Source: a bacterium
GTDB lineage: Bacteria > Chloroflexota > Dormibacteria > Aeolococcales > Aeolococcaceae
Direction of reading: 5' to 3'
DNA length: 5,129 nucleotides
NCBI GenBank assembly: GCA_021850405.1
Contig: JAJZMA010000014.1
Coordinates: 1-5,129, forward strand
The notes below the pieces were generated by a model. It worked only from the letters and a program-made list of their open reading frames with translations. It ran no database searches and was not told the origin of the DNA. A program made the position numbers and the translations under genes. Every line of letters begins with the position of its first letter. Position 1 is the first letter of the stretch. Of the stretch, positions 4,839 through 5,129 are shown one piece after another.

Positions 4839-5129
4839 GCTGACATGAGTGCGTGAATCCAGCCTTCAGCCGCTCCCTTTGCACCACCAACGGTGCTGTA
4901 GTCACTGTTCACTACCTTCCATCCCGCATTCTCTATCGCTGTCGCAGCGCGTCCGATGGCCAGATCGACTGCACCTATATCAGTTGGTGCTGCAGGTAGC
5001 CCCAGCTCAAACATCGGCTTTACCAGACCCAGCAGGTTGGCATCGTGAGGCTGCAAACCAGCAGTAAGCTGGCTCACTCCGGCTCCTAGTGAAAGATAGG
5101 AGAGGTCCATGGTGAAGAGCTGGACCTTT
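4835..5129 (-). CDS. TlyA/FtsJ-like RNA 2'-O-methyltransferase, C-terminal part (5' end outside the window)
   Basis: The frame is open to the window edge, and the ATG at 5110 has no Shine-Dalgarno and falls inside a conserved motif, so this is a partial gene. Counting from that Met, TMDLSYLSLG resembles the TlyA 'DVSFISL' strand, followed by the helix, LVKPMFELG (29-37), AIGRAATAIENAGWKV (51-66) and GGAKGAAEGWIHAL (75-88). D2, K31 and E82 would be the last three members of the K-D-K-E catalytic tetrad of the FtsJ/TlyA fold. Their spacings (29 and 51) are close to those I recall for mycobacterial TlyA. The first Lys and any N-terminal S4 RNA-binding domain would be upstream, unseen. TlyA enzymes methylate ribose in rRNA using S-adenosylmethionine. 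The neighbouring ribosomal genes agree with a role in translation. Homology is by eye. Confidence 0.72.
   Translation of the reverse strand, partial: KVQLFTMDLSYLSLGAGVSQLTAGLQPHDANLLGLVKPMFELGLPAAPTDIGAVDLAIGRAATAIENAGWKVVNSDYSTVGGAKGAAEGWIHALMSA

Noticed and set aside
4835..5110. A complete 91-residue gene starting at ATG 5110
   Set aside because: The frame is open to the window edge, no Shine-Dalgarno precedes this ATG, and the codons around it belong to a conserved methyltransferase strand, so the gene is partial.

Overview
This window of about 5.1 kb is bacterial, moderately GC-rich, and read entirely on the minus strand. Reading in the direction of transcription (high to low coordinates), it begins with the C-terminal part of a TlyA/FtsJ-like RNA 2'-O-methyltransferase. 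Next come a translationally coupled predicted membrane protein and two tandem paralogous genes of unknown function. They are followed by the conserved translation operon infC-rpmI-rplT-pheS (IF3, L35, L20 and the first 38 residues of the PheRS alpha chain). I see no convincing plus-strand gene, tRNA, rRNA, CRISPR array or mobile element. The lineage cannot be fixed from the sequence alone. The style of IF3, L20 and TlyA would fit a Chloroflexota (Dehalococcoidia-like) genome, but this is a weak inference.

Region 1-1740 (translation operon). A promoter with an extended -10 (TGG-TATAGT, 1729-1721) appears to drive a structured leader of about 120 nt. The leader ends in a clear intrinsic terminator (9-bp stem plus TTTTATTTT, 1639-1605), immediately before the infC ribosome binding site. 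A competing antiterminator pairing can be drawn, so the operon is probably controlled by premature termination. No ATG, GTG or TTG start for infC lies downstream of the terminator. The best start is an AUA codon at 1592, placed 7 nt after a GGGAG Shine-Dalgarno. This is the kind of non-canonical start expected for IF3 autoregulation. IF3 also carries an extra C-terminal tail of about 100 residues.

Region 1741-3866 (unknown paralog pair). Two proteins of 284 and 280 aa are clearly homologous to each other along their whole length. Each seems to contain two copies of a domain of about 65 residues (strand-helix-strands), so the locus looks like an internal duplication followed by a tandem gene duplication. 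I recognise no family for them. The gap between the two genes is 21 nt, so they are probably co-transcribed.

Region 3867-5129. The methyltransferase stop codon overlaps the start of a 323-aa protein as ATGA. That protein has an Arg-rich N-terminus, a long Ala/Gly/Val hydrophobic stretch, and a C-terminal part whose reading frame is less certain.
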